Part shown: piece after piece, positions 16,430 through 25,048 of the stretch | Layout of the letters: each line of letters opens with the position of its first letter | Position numbering within the stretch: the first letter of the stretch is position 1 | Translations under genes and position numbers: made by a program | From: RAM1 sp943372515 | GTDB taxonomy: Bacteria; Pseudomonadota; Gammaproteobacteria; Burkholderiales; Burkholderiaceae_C | Assembly: GCA_943372515.1 (NCBI GenBank) | Contig: CALRYY010000011.1 | Span: forward strand, 9,150-73,149 | Direction: 5' to 3' | DNA: 64,000 nucleotides | The notes under the pieces: generated by a model | Database searches by the model: none | What the model was told of the DNA's origin: nothing | What the model saw: only the letters and a program-made list of their open reading frames with translations

Positions 16430-17932
16430 ATGGATACCGTCAACGCATTGATGCAGGGCTTTGCCACTGCCATTACCGTCAGCAACCTGCTGTGGTGTTT
16501 TGTGGGCTGCGCGCTGGGCACGGCCGTGGGCGTGTTGCCCGGCATCGGCCCCGCTGTGGCGGTGGCCATGTTGCTGCCGATCACGGCCAAGGTGGACATC
16601 ACCGCGTCCATGATCTTTTTTGCCGGCATCTACTACGGCGCGATGTACGGAGGCTCCACCACGTCCATTTTGCTGAACACGCCGGGTGAGACCGCCAGCA
16701 TGGTGACCGCCATGGAGGGCAACAAGATGGCCAAGAGCGGGCGCGCGGGCGCCGCGCTGGCCACAGCCGCCATCGGCTCGTTTGTGGCGGGCACGATTGC
16801 CACGGTGATCGTTACGCTGTTTGCGCCCTGGGTGGCCGAATTTGCCGTCAAGCTGGGCCCGCCTGAATACTTCATGTTGATGGTGCTGGCATTCACCACC
16901 GTGAGCGCGGTGCTGGGCAAGAGCACATTGCGCGGCATGACGGCGCTGTTCCTGGGCCTGGCCATCGGCTGCATCGGGCTGGACCAGATATCAGGCCAGC
17001 CGCGCTACACGATGGGCAAGGCCGAACTCATGGACGGGATTGAGATCGTGCTGGTGGCCGTGGGCCTGTTTGCCGTGGCCGAGGTGATGTACGCCGCGCT
17101 GTTTGAAGGCCGCGTGGTTGAAAGCCAGAACAAGATGAGCAAGGTCTACATGAGCGGGCGCGACTGGAAACGCTCTGTGCCGGCCTGGCTGCGGGGCACC
17201 GCCATCGGCACGCCGTTTGGCTGCATCCCCGCCGGCGGCACCGAGATACCCACGTTCCTGAGTTACGCCACCGAGAAGAAGCTGGCCAAGCCCGAGGACC
17301 GCGCAGAATTTGGCAATGCCGGCGCCATCGAGGGCGTGGCCGGCCCCGAGGCCGCCAACAACGCCACGGTGACCGCCGCGCTGATCCCGCTCCTGACGCT
17401 GGGCATCCCCACGTCCAACACCACGGCCATCCTGCTGGGTGCGTTCCAGAACTACGGCATCCAGCCCGGGCCGCAGCTGTTCACCACGTCGGCTGCGCTG
17501 GTGTGGGCGCTGATTGCGTCGCTGTACATCGGCAACCTGATGCTGCTGGTGCTGAACCTGCCCATGGTGGGCCTGTGGGTCAAGCTGCTGAAGATCCCCA
17601 AGCCGCAGCTGTACGCAGGCATTTTGATCTTTGCCACCGTGGGCGCCTACGGCATGCGCCAAAGTGCGTTTGATCTGGTGCTGCTGTACGGCATTGGCGT
17701 GCTGGGCGTGCTGATGCGCAGGTTTGACTTTCCGACCGCGCCGGTGGTGGTGGGCATGATCCTGGGCCCGCTGGCCGAAGCGCAGATGCGCAATGCCGTG
17801 TCCATCGGCGAGGGCAGCTTTGCCGTGTTTGTGCAGCGGCCCATGTCGCTCACGCTGATCATCATCGTGCTGGCGGTGCTGATCCTGCCGCGTGTGATGA
17901 AGCGGCGCACCGCTAAGCTGGCCGCGGGCTGA
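16430..17932 (+). CDS. tctA: tripartite tricarboxylate transporter large permease
   Basis: Main membrane channel of the Tct system, 500 residues with about 10-12 hydrophobic segments. Conserved blocks are GTAVGVLPGIGPAVAVAMLL and YYGAMYGGSTTSILLNTPGE near the N-terminus, and a second copy-like motif GIPTSNTTAILLGAF in the C-terminal half. It follows tctB by one base, so the three genes form one operon. A separate promoter for the next gene begins within 20 bases of its stop. Confidence 0.95.
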   Translation: MDTVNALMQGFATAITVSNLLWCFVGCALGTAVGVLPGIGPAVAVAMLLPITAKVDITASMIFFAGIYYGAMYGGSTTSILLNTPGETASMVTAMEGNKMAKSGRAGAALATAAIGSFVAGTIATVIVTLFAPWVAEFAVKLGPPEYFMLMVLAFTTVSAVLGKSTLRGMTALFLGLAIGCIGLDQISGQPRYTMGKAELMDGIEIVLVAVGLFAVAEVMYAALFEGRVVESQNKMSKVYMSGRDWKRSVPAWLRGTAIGTPFGCIPAGGTEIPTFLSYATEKKLAKPEDRAEFGNAGAIEGVAGPEAANNATVTAALIPLLTLGIPTSNTTAILLGAFQNYGIQPGPQLFTTSAALVWALIASLYIGNLMLLVLNLPMVGLWVKLLKIPKPQLYAGILIFATVGAYGMRQSAFDLVLLYGIGVLGVLMRRFDFPTAPVVVGMILGPLAEAQMRNAVSIGEGSFAVFVQRPMSLTLIIIVLAVLILPRVMKRRTAKLAAG

Positions 17933-17946
17933 CGGCACCCGCGCGG

Positions 17947-17952
17947 TAACAT
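17947..17952 (+). promoter_or_regulatory. possible -10 of a leaderless promoter
   Basis: TAACAT lies six bases before the ATG at 17959, framed by the inverted repeat GCGCGG (17941-17946)/CCGCGC (17953-17958). No Shine-Dalgarno sequence is present, so transcription may start at or next to the ATG. Confidence 0.4.
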
Positions 17953-17958
17953 CCGCGC

Positions 17959-19428
17959 ATGGAGCAAGACAACACACTGCCGCGCGACGGAGAGGCCATC
18001 CTGGCGCTGGCTGCGCGGTCGATGTTCCAGCTGTTTTCCAGCGTCAGCCAGGGCATGTTTCTGGTCAACCGCTCCGGGCGCATCGTCTGGGTCAATGAGG
18101 GCTACCAGCGCTTTCTGCCCGACCTGGGGTTTTCGTCGGTGGACCAGTTTGTGGGCCACATGGTCGAGGACGTGATCCCCAACACCCAGATGCGCCGCGT
18201 GCTCGAGACCGGGCAGGCCGTGCTGATCGACCTGCTGACCAACAAGGCCGGCACCTTTGTGGTCAGCCGCATTCCGCTGCGCGACGACGATACAGGTAGC
18301 GTGATCGGGGCCATCGGCATCGTGCTGTTTGACCACCCCGAGACCACACTGCAGCCGCTGATCAGCAAGTTTGCCCACCTGCAGCGCGACCTGGACGACG
18401 CCCGGCGCGAGCTGGCCACGCAGCGGCGCACCAAATACACCTTCGCCAGCTTTGTGGGCGCCAGCCCGGCGGCGGTGGAGGTCAAGCGCCAGGCGCGGCG
18501 TGCCGCGCAGTCGTCCAGCCCCGTGCTGCTGCTGGGCGAAACCGGCACCGGCAAAGAACTGCTCGCGCACGCCATCCACGCGGCTTCTGCGCGTGCGCGC
18601 GGCCCGCTGGTCAGCGTGAACATTGCCGCTGTGCCCGACACCTTGCTGGAGGCCGAGTTCTTTGGCGTGGCCCCCGGCGCCTATACCGGCGCCGACCGCA
18701 AGGGCCGTGACGGCAAGTTCAAGCTGGCCGACGGCGGCACGCTGTTCCTGGACGAAATCGGCGACATGCCGCAGGGCCTGCAGGCCAAGCTGCTGCGCGC
18801 GCTGCAAGAAGGCGAGATCGAGCCGCTGGGCTCCAACAAGCTGGTGCCGTTTGACGCGCGGCTGATCGCAGCCACCTCGCGTGACCTGGGCGCGCTGGTG
18901 CGCGAAGGCAAGTTCCGTGAAGACCTGTACTACCGCCTGAACGTGCTGCCCATCCGCGTGCCGCCGCTGCGCGAGCGGCGCAGCGACATCGCAGCGCTGG
19001 TGGAGGTATTGGGTGAAGACATGTCGCACCGCAGCGGCTCGGCCCCGCCCGAGCTGAGCCCCGAGGCGCTGGCCTTGTTGTCAGGCCAGGTCTGGCGCGG
19101 CAACATCCGCGAGCTGCGCAACGTGCTGGAGCAGGCCGCCATGCGCAGCGATTCACAGCACCTGGAAACCGCGGTGCTTGAAGAAGTGTTGCGGGAATCA
19201 GGCGTGAAGCAGATTGCCCCCGCGCGCTGGCCGGCCGCGGCCGCTGGGCAGGGCGCGGAGGCCTCACCCGAGGGTGCATTGCGTCCCCTGGCCGAACAGG
19301 TGGCCGAGCTGGAGCAGCGTGCCATTGAGGCCGCCATGGCGGCGACCGGCGGCAACAAGCTGGCAGCGGCCAAGCTGCTGGGCATCTCGCGCGCCAAGCT
19401 CTATGAACGGCTTGAAAGCATTGCCTGA
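17959..19428 (+). CDS. sigma54-dependent transcriptional activator (PAS-AAA+-Fis)
   Basis: Enhancer-binding protein that drives RNA polymerase-sigma54. Residues 20-130 form a PAS-like sensor (RSGRIVWVNEGYQRFLP). A short helix leads to the AAA+ domain: Walker A GETGTGKE (about 193-200), the sigma54-contact loop GAYTGA (about 240-245, Tyr instead of the commoner Phe) and Walker B LFLDEIGD (about 262-269). The R-finger region is NVLPIRVPPLRERR. A Fis-type helix-turn-helix ends the protein (NKLAAAKLLGISRAKLYERL). There is no receiver domain, so a ligand or PAS signal is likely sensed directly. Its likely target is the adjacent operon, whose sigma54 promoter and palindromic sites begin at its own stop codon. 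Confidence 0.94.
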   Translation: MEQDNTLPRDGEAILALAARSMFQLFSSVSQGMFLVNRSGRIVWVNEGYQRFLPDLGFSSVDQFVGHMVEDVIPNTQMRRVLETGQAVLIDLLTNKAGTFVVSRIPLRDDDTGSVIGAIGIVLFDHPETTLQPLISKFAHLQRDLDDARRELATQRRTKYTFASFVGASPAAVEVKRQARRAAQSSSPVLLLGETGTGKELLAHAIHAASARARGPLVSVNIAAVPDTLLEAEFFGVAPGAYTGADRKGRDGKFKLADGGTLFLDEIGDMPQGLQAKLLRALQEGEIEPLGSNKLVPFDARLIAATSRDLGALVREGKFREDLYYRLNVLPIRVPPLRERRSDIAALVEVLGEDMSHRSGSAPPELSPEALALLSGQVWRGNIRELRNVLEQAAMRSDSQHLETAVLEEVLRESGVKQIAPARWPAAAAGQGAEASPEGALRPLAEQVAELEQRAIEAAMAATGGNKLAAAKLLGISRAKLYERLESIA

Positions 19429-19481
19429 AAATCAAACACTGTCTGAATTTCAGGCAATTTGAAGTGTATGAATTTCAGGCA
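19422..19481. promoter_or_regulatory. three tandem palindromic upstream activator sites
   Basis: Three 17-base near-palindromes are visible: 19440-19456 (TGTCTGAATTTCAGGCA), 19465-19481 (TGTATGAATTTCAGGCA) and, inverted, 19422-19438 (TGCCTGAAAATCAAACA, 15 of 17 matching the reverse complement of the first). They lie about 80-135 bases upstream of the predicted start site, the usual position for sigma54 enhancer sites. The first overlaps the activator's stop codon. Confidence 0.75.
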
Positions 19482-19531
19482 TTGCGAGTCATGCGCGCTT
19501 GAAAACTCAATCAAATCAAGGTCTTACGATC

Positions 19532-19547
19532 TGGCACGGCATGTGCA
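19532..19547 (+). promoter_or_regulatory. sigma54 (-24/-12) promoter
   Basis: TGGCACG at 19532-19538, four bases, then GTGCA at 19543-19547. This matches the consensus TGGCACG-N4-TTGCW in all but one position and keeps the invariant GG and GC with correct spacing. Initiation is expected near 19558, 36 bases before the binding-protein ATG. Confidence 0.82.
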
Positions 19548-19593
19548 ATAGTGGTGCGATCGTTTTGCGTTCCCATTACAACAGGAGACTTCC

Positions 19594-20790
19594 ATGCATC
19601 GTCGCACTTGGGTAGCCATGGCCGCACTGGCTGCCACCACCTTTGCAGCCCCCCTTGTCCAGGCCCAGGCCAAGGACATCAAGATCGCCATCATTGCCAG
19701 CAAGACGGGTCCGCTGGAGGCCTATGCCAAGCAGACCATCGTCGGCTTCAACATGGGTTTGGCCTATGCAACGGGCGGCACCATGACCGTCAATGGCAAG
19801 AAGCTCGTCGTGATCGAAAAAGACGACCAGGGCAAGCCCGACGTGGGCAAGGCGGCGCTGGCAGCAGCGTATGCAGACGACAAGGTCGACATCGCCGTGG
19901 GCCCCACGGCATCGCCCGTGGCCCTGGCCATGCTGCCGGTGGCCGAGGAATACAAGAAGATCCTGCTGGTGGAGCCCGCCGTGGCCGACAGCATCACCGG
20001 TGACAAGTGGAACAAGTACATCTTCCGCACCGGGCGCAATTCGTCGCAGGACGCCGCCGCCAACGCCGCCGCGCTGGACCAGCCGGGCAACGTGGTGGCC
20101 GTGCTGGCCAACGACAACGCCTTCGGTCGTGACGGCGTGAAGGCCGCCAAGGAATTCACCAAGAAGGCCAAGATCGTGCACGAGGAGTACCTGCCCGTGG
20201 GTACCACCGACTTCACCGCCGGCCTGCAGCGCATCATTGACAAGCTCAAGGACCAGCCGGGCAACAAGTACCTGTCGGTGGGATGGTCGGGCAGCCCCAC
20301 GCCGTTCCCCAAGATCGCCGATCTGGACCTGGAAAAGCGCTACGGCATCAAGCTGGCCACGGGCGGCAACATTTTGCCGGCCATGGTGGCCTACAAGAAC
20401 TTCCCTGGCATGGAAGGCGCGCTGTACTACTACTTCGGCATCCCCAAGAACCCGGTGAACGAGGCCATGGTGGCCACGCATTACCAGCAGTTCAAGACGC
20501 CGCCGGACTTCTTCACCGCCGGCGGCTTCTCGGCTGCCATGGCCATCGTCACCGCGCTGAAAAAGACCAACGGCGACACCAACACCGACAAGCTCATCTC
20601 CACTATGGAAGGCATGAGCTTTGACACCCCCAAGGGCAAGATGACCTTCCGCAAGGAAGACCACCAGGCCATGCAGAGCATGTTCCATTTCCGCATCAAG
20701 GCTGACCCGGCATTTGCCTGGGGCGTGCCTGAGCTGGTCCGCGAGATCAAGCCCGAGGAAATGAACATCCCGATCCGCAACAAGCGCTGA
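19594..20790 (+). CDS. ABC transporter substrate-binding protein, LivJ/amide-urea type
   Basis: Periplasmic type I binding protein for a branched-chain-amino-acid-type ABC importer. It has 398 residues with a signal peptide ending AQA-KD. The mature protein begins IKIAIIASKTGPLEAYAKQT, the usual first strand of the Leu/Ile/Val receptor fold. It is the first gene after the sigma54 promoter. A hairpin with T run (20839-20859) separates it from the depolymerase gene, which may keep binding-protein mRNA in excess. The neighbourhood argues for a ligand other than amino acids, possibly hydroxyalkanoate monomers or oligomers; this is inference. Confidence 0.92.
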   Translation: MHRRTWVAMAALAATTFAAPLVQAQAKDIKIAIIASKTGPLEAYAKQTIVGFNMGLAYATGGTMTVNGKKLVVIEKDDQGKPDVGKAALAAAYADDKVDIAVGPTASPVALAMLPVAEEYKKILLVEPAVADSITGDKWNKYIFRTGRNSSQDAAANAAALDQPGNVVAVLANDNAFGRDGVKAAKEFTKKAKIVHEEYLPVGTTDFTAGLQRIIDKLKDQPGNKYLSVGWSGSPTPFPKIADLDLEKRYGIKLATGGNILPAMVAYKNFPGMEGALYYYFGIPKNPVNEAMVATHYQQFKTPPDFFTAGGFSAAMAIVTALKKTNGDTNTDKLISTMEGMSFDTPKGKMTFRKEDHQAMQSMFHFRIKADPAFAWGVPELVREIKPEEMNIPIRNKR

Positions 20791-20838
20791 CCGGTTAGGG
20801 GCAGCCCCGGCGCAAACAGCGCCTGGGGTGTGCCTCGC

Positions 20839-20859
20839 GGGGCGGCCGCCCCTCTTTTT
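20839..20859 (+). terminator. hairpin with T run between binding protein and depolymerase genes
   Basis: The perfect palindrome GGGGCGGCCGCCCC (20839-20852) can fold as a 5-bp stem and is followed by TCTTTTT. A second hairpin without T run lies at 20878-20895 (CCCCCG/CGGGGG). It is likely a leaky terminator or an mRNA stabiliser rather than an operon end. Confidence 0.55.
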
Positions 20860-20936
20860 GTGCCCGTACATGAGGAACCCCCGGATACACGGGGGCAGGT
20901 GATGTTTTTGCCTAAAACTCTCCAGGAGACAACTCA

Positions 20937-22451
20937 ATGACGTTTAAATTGGTTCGTACGTTCGCTGCCATTGCAGCGCTTTCCACCGGCACGGCCATGG
21001 CCGCCATCAACCTGCCGCAGTACAACGTGGACACCAGCCAGACGACCGTGTCCGGCCTGTCCTCGGGCGGCTTCATGGCCAACCAGCTCGGTATTGCCTA
21101 TTCCAGCCTGTTCAAGGGCGTGGGCGTATTCGCTGCGGGTCCGTACATGTGTGCGGGCCTGTCCAACTACACCTCGTGCATGTACAACGCCAGCATTTCC
21201 AGCACGGCGCTGACCAACATGCAAAACAGCCTGAACAGCTACAGCACCAGCGGCGCGATCGACAACAAGTCGAACATCGCCAACCAGAAGGTGTACCTGT
21301 TCATCGGCACCAGCGACACCACCGTGGGCCAGAACCCGGTGACGGCGCTGAAGACGCAGTACACCAACAACGGCGTGACCACGGCCAACATGGAGCATGT
21401 GGTGCGCAGCGGCGCATCGCACACCTTCCCGACCGACTTTGACAGCACCGGCAACAACGGCTGCGGCAGCGCGGCATCGCCCTACATCAGCAACTGCAGC
21501 TACGATGGCGCCAAGGCCGTGTTGCAGAAGTTCTATGGCACGCTGAACCCGCGCAACAACGCACCGGCTGCAGGCAACTACATCGAGTTCAACCAGAGCG
21601 AATTCGTCAGCAACCCCGGCATGGCTGCCACCGGCTGGGCCTATGTGCCAGCCAACTGCGCCAGCGGCAGCCAGTGCAAGGTGCACGTGGCGCTGCACGG
21701 CTGCCAGCAAAGCACCGACAAGATCGGCGACAAGTTCGTCAAGAACACCGGCTACAGCCGCTGGGCCGACACCAACAGCATCATCGTGCTGTTCCCCCAG
21801 ACCAAGGTTGACAACACCAGCCGCAGCACCTCGGCCAGCGGTTCGCTGGCCAACCCCAACGCCTGCTGGGACTGGATCGGCTGGTACGGTACCAACTTCG
21901 CGCAGAAGGCCGGCACGCAGATGGCCGCCATCAAGGCCATGGTGGACCGTGTGTCCTCAGGCGCAGGTTCAGGCGGCGGCGGTGGTGGCGGCACCACGAC
22001 GCTGGCGGCACCCACCGGTGTGAGCACCTCCAACGCGACCACGACCACGATGAAGATCAACTGGAGCGCTGTCAGCGGTGCCGCCAGCTACAACGTGTAC
22101 CGCAACGCCAACAAGACCAACGCACTGCCAGTCACAGCCACGACGTTCACCGACACCGGCCTGGCTGCCGCCACCCAGTACAGCTGGACGGTGCGTGCAG
22201 CGGACAGCGCGGGCGTTGAAGGCGCAGTGTCTGCAGCGGCCACCGGCACCACCACAGGCAGCGCACCGCCGCCGGCCACCTGCTACACGGCCAGCAACTA
22301 CGCGCACACCACCGCAGGCCGTGCCTACCAGTCGGGCGGCTATGCCTATGCCAACGGGTCCAACCAGAACATGGGCCTGTGGAACACGTTCACCGTCAAG
22401 ACGCTGAAGATGACGGGCGCCAATTACTACGTGATCGGTACCTGCCCCTGA
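20937..22451 (+). CDS. phaZ: extracellular PHB depolymerase, type 2 catalytic domain, Fn3 linker, C-terminal polymer-binding domain
   Basis: Secreted esterase that hydrolyses poly(3-hydroxybutyrate) outside the cell. It has 504 residues with a signal peptide ending TAMA-A. The lipase box GLSSG (residues 40-44, nucleophile Ser42) is near the N-terminus, with D127 (IGTSD) and H162 (GASH) as the likely rest of the triad. The oxyanion histidine is H254 (ALHGCQQ). This Ser-Asp-His-oxyanion order is the circularly permuted type 2 arrangement known from Comamonadaceae enzymes. A Gly-rich linker (about 345-352), a fibronectin III domain (about 357-440) and a short binding domain starting CYTASNYAHTTAGRAYQ follow. 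The gene sits inside a liv-type ABC operon. Confidence 0.93.
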   Translation: MTFKLVRTFAAIAALSTGTAMAAINLPQYNVDTSQTTVSGLSSGGFMANQLGIAYSSLFKGVGVFAAGPYMCAGLSNYTSCMYNASISSTALTNMQNSLNSYSTSGAIDNKSNIANQKVYLFIGTSDTTVGQNPVTALKTQYTNNGVTTANMEHVVRSGASHTFPTDFDSTGNNGCGSAASPYISNCSYDGAKAVLQKFYGTLNPRNNAPAAGNYIEFNQSEFVSNPGMAATGWAYVPANCASGSQCKVHVALHGCQQSTDKIGDKFVKNTGYSRWADTNSIIVLFPQTKVDNTSRSTSASGSLANPNACWDWIGWYGTNFAQKAGTQMAAIKAMVDRVSSGAGSGGGGGGGTTTLAAPTGVSTSNATTTTMKINWSAVSGAASYNVYRNANKTNALPVTATTFTDTGLAAATQYSWTVRAADSAGVEGAVSAAATGTTTGSAPPPATCYTASNYAHTTAGRAYQSGGYAYANGSNQNMGLWNTFTVKTLKMTGANYYVIGTCP

Positions 22452-22476
22452 GGCCATAGAGCACACAAAGGAGATC

Positions 22477-23247
22477 ATGAGTCTGTTAGCCACCCAGGAC
22501 TTGACCATCCGCTTCGGCGGCCACGTGGCGGTCAACAACGTGACCTGCGCTTTCGAGCCGGGCACGCTGACCGCCATCGTGGGCCCCAACGGCGCGGGCA
22601 AGACGACCTACTTCAACCTGATCTCCGGCCAGCTCAAGGCGTCCAGCGGCACCGTGTCGCTGAACGGCCGTGACCTGTCGGGCCTGACCCCGTCGGCGCG
22701 CACGCGCGCCGGCCTGGGCCGGGCCTTTCAGCTGACTAACCTGTTTCCCAACCTCACGGTGCTGGAAAACGTGCGCCTGGCGGTGCAGGCCACGAAAGAT
22801 GGCGCGCACCGGCGCGGCCTGAACCTGTGGAGCATCTGGAGCGACCACACCGCGCTGACCAAGCGCGCTCTGGAAATTCTCGACGCCGTGTCCATGGCCG
22901 ACCGGCAGCAGGCCACCGTGGCCAGCCTGCCGCACGGCGACCAGCGCAAGCTGGAGGTGGCGCTGCTGATGGCGCTGGAATCCAGTGTTTTCATGTTTGA
23001 CGAACCCACGGCCGGCATGAACGCCGCCGAGGCACCCGTGATCCTGAACCTGATCCGCAACCTGAAAAACGACAAGACCAAAACCATCCTGCTGGTGGAG
23101 CACAAGATGGACGTGGTGCGCGAGCTGGCCGACCGCATCATCGTGCTGCACAACGGCACGCTGGTGGCCGATGGCGACCCGGCGACCGTGATCGCGTCGC
23201 CCGTGGTGCAAGAGGCTTACCTGGGCATTGCCAAGGAGGCCGCATGA
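22477..23247 (+). CDS. livG: ABC transporter ATP-binding protein, LivG type
   Basis: One of two ATPases energising the importer. It has 256 residues; Walker A GPNGAGKTT (about residues 37-45), Q-loop region GRAFQLTNLF, a variant signature SLPHGDQRKLEVALLM in place of LSGGQ (normal for LivG), Walker B VFMFDEPTAGM and switch His in VEHKMD. It overlaps livF by four bases (ATGA). A ribosome site AAAGGAG precedes the ATG. Confidence 0.94.
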   Translation: MSLLATQDLTIRFGGHVAVNNVTCAFEPGTLTAIVGPNGAGKTTYFNLISGQLKASSGTVSLNGRDLSGLTPSARTRAGLGRAFQLTNLFPNLTVLENVRLAVQATKDGAHRRGLNLWSIWSDHTALTKRALEILDAVSMADRQQATVASLPHGDQRKLEVALLMALESSVFMFDEPTAGMNAAEAPVILNLIRNLKNDKTKTILLVEHKMDVVRELADRIIVLHNGTLVADGDPATVIASPVVQEAYLGIAKEAA

Positions 23248-23969
23248 GCGCGAACCTGCTCGAACTCTCGGGTGTGCACACGCACATCGGGGCGTATCAC
23301 ATTCTTCATGGCGTGGACCTGGCTGTGCCGCGCGGGCAACTGACCATGCTGCTGGGGCGCAACGGCGCCGGAAAGTCGACCACGCTGCGCACCATCATGG
23401 GCCTGTGGCAGGCCTCGCAAGGCAGCGTGAAATTCAATGGCAACGACATCACCAAGCTGAACACACCTCAGATCGCCGGCATGAACATCGCCTATGTGCC
23501 CGAGGCCATGGGAATTTTCTCGGACCTGACGGTGAAAGAAAACATGCTGCTGGCCGCGCGCAGCGCCAAAAATGCCAGCCAGATGGACGAGGCGCGGCTG
23601 AAGTGGATCTTTGGCCTGTTCCCGGCGGTTGAGAAATTCTGGAACCACCCCGCCGGCAAATTGTCGGGCGGGCAAAAGCAGATGCTGGCCGTGTCGCGCG
23701 CCATTGTGGAGCCGCGCGAACTGCTCATCATTGACGAGCCCAGCAAGGGTCTGGCGCCCGCGATCATCAACAACATGATTGACGCCTTCGCCCAGCTCAA
23801 GGCCAGCGGCGTGACGATATTGCTGGTGGAGCAGAACTTCAACTTTGCCAAACGCCTGGGCGACACCGTCGCCGTCATGGACAACGGCGTGGTGGTGCAT
23901 GCGGGCTCCATGAAAGAGCTGGCGGATGACGAGGCACTGCAGACCTCTTTGCTGGGGCTGGCACTATGA
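23244..23969 (+). CDS. livF: ABC transporter ATP-binding protein, LivF type
   Basis: Second ATPase of the importer, 241 residues. Walker A GRNGAGKST, signature LSGGQKQMLAVSRA, Walker B LLIIDEPSKGLAP and H-loop region LLVEQN are all intact. The start overlaps livG by ATGA and the stop overlaps the livH start by four bases, so the three genes are translationally coupled. Confidence 0.95.
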   Translation: MSANLLELSGVHTHIGAYHILHGVDLAVPRGQLTMLLGRNGAGKSTTLRTIMGLWQASQGSVKFNGNDITKLNTPQIAGMNIAYVPEAMGIFSDLTVKENMLLAARSAKNASQMDEARLKWIFGLFPAVEKFWNHPAGKLSGGQKQMLAVSRAIVEPRELLIIDEPSKGLAPAIINNMIDAFAQLKASGVTILLVEQNFNFAKRLGDTVAVMDNGVVVHAGSMKELADDEALQTSLLGLAL

Positions 23970-24949
23970 ACAAGCTTGATTTCGACTGGAAGCCGCTGGC
24001 CCTGGTGCCCGCGCTGGCGCTGCTGGCCTTTCCCCTGATCGGCTCGGGCTCCACCTGGCTCACGCTGACCGTGGCGGGCCTGGCCATGGGCATGATCATC
24101 TTCATCATTGCCTCGGGCCTGACGCTGGTGTTCGGCCTGATGGACGTGCTGAACTTCGGCCACGGCGTGTTCATTGCCCTGGGCGCCTATGTGGCAACGT
24201 CTGTGCTGGCCGGCATGGGCGACTGGACGACGTCCGCCGAGCTTTGGCGCAACCTGGTGGCGCTGCTGCTGGCCATGACGGTGGGCATGATGGTGGCCGG
24301 CGCGGTGGGCGTGGCGTTTGAGCGCGTGATCGTGCGGCCGGTGTACGGCCAGCACCTGAAGCAGATATTGATCACCATGGGCGGCATGATCATTGGTGAA
24401 GAACTCATCAAGGTGATCTGGGGACCGCAGCAGATCGCGCTGCCCATGCCCGAGGCGCTGCGCGGTTCGCTGCTGCTGGGCGAAGCATCCATCGAACGCT
24501 ACCGTGTGATTGCTGTGATGGTGGGCGTGGCGGTGTTCGCGCTGCTGGCCTGGACGCTGTCGCGCACCAAGATCGGCCTGTTGATCCGCGCCGGTGTGCA
24601 GGACCGCGAGATGGTCGAATCGCTGGGTTACCGCATCCGCCGCCTGTTTGTGGGCGTGTTTGTGGTGGGCAGCGCGCTGGCCGGCCTGGGCGGCGTGATG
24701 TGGGGCCTGTACCAGCAAAGCGTGACGCCACAGATGGGCGCGCAGGTCAACATCCTGATCTTCATCGTCATCATCATCGGCGGGCTGGGTTCGACCGGGG
24801 GCGCGCTGATTGGCGCGCTGCTGGTGGGGCTGATGGCCAACTACACCGGCTTCCTGGCACCCAAGGTCGCGCTGTTTTCCAACATCGCGCTCATGGTGGC
24901 GGTATTGCTGTGGCGTCCGCAAGGCGTGTACCCCGTGACCAACCGTTAA
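23966..24949 (+). CDS. livH: branched-chain-type ABC transporter permease, LivH type
   Basis: Inner-membrane permease, 327 residues with about eight or nine hydrophobic segments. LTLVFGLMDVLNFGHGVFIALGAY is the characteristic LivH N-terminal block, and the ATPase-contact loop lies near RAGVQDREMVESLGYRIRR. It overlaps livF by four bases. It is separated from livM by 99 bases that contain a GC-rich palindromic element. Confidence 0.94.
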   Translation: MNKLDFDWKPLALVPALALLAFPLIGSGSTWLTLTVAGLAMGMIIFIIASGLTLVFGLMDVLNFGHGVFIALGAYVATSVLAGMGDWTTSAELWRNLVALLLAMTVGMMVAGAVGVAFERVIVRPVYGQHLKQILITMGGMIIGEELIKVIWGPQQIALPMPEALRGSLLLGEASIERYRVIAVMVGVAVFALLAWTLSRTKIGLLIRAGVQDREMVESLGYRIRRLFVGVFVVGSALAGLGGVMWGLYQQSVTPQMGAQVNILIFIVIIIGGLGSTGGALIGALLVGLMANYTGFLAPKVALFSNIALMVAVLLWRPQGVYPVTNR

Positions 24950-24995
24950 GGGGAAGAACATGCACCCCCACGCTCATCACTTCGTGTATTCGCTG

Positions 24996-25033
24996 CCCCC
25001 CGAGGGGGCTGGCCTCCCTTGGGGCGGCCCGGC
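24996..25033 (+). repeat. GC-rich intergenic palindromic element, copy B
   Basis: CCCCCCGAGGGGGC followed by TTGGGGCGGCCCGGC, between livH and livM. Its reverse complement shares GCCGGGCC and GCCCCCTyGGGGGG with the element at 9697-9730. Such elements recur between genes in Comamonadaceae genomes as I remember them; a genome search would confirm copy number. Confidence 0.6.
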
Positions 25034-25048
25034 GGGAGTCCGACCAAC

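Noticed and set aside
15481..17977. Minus-strand open frames across tctCBA
   Set aside because: They run opposite three genes with clear transporter signatures and contain no recognisable domain.
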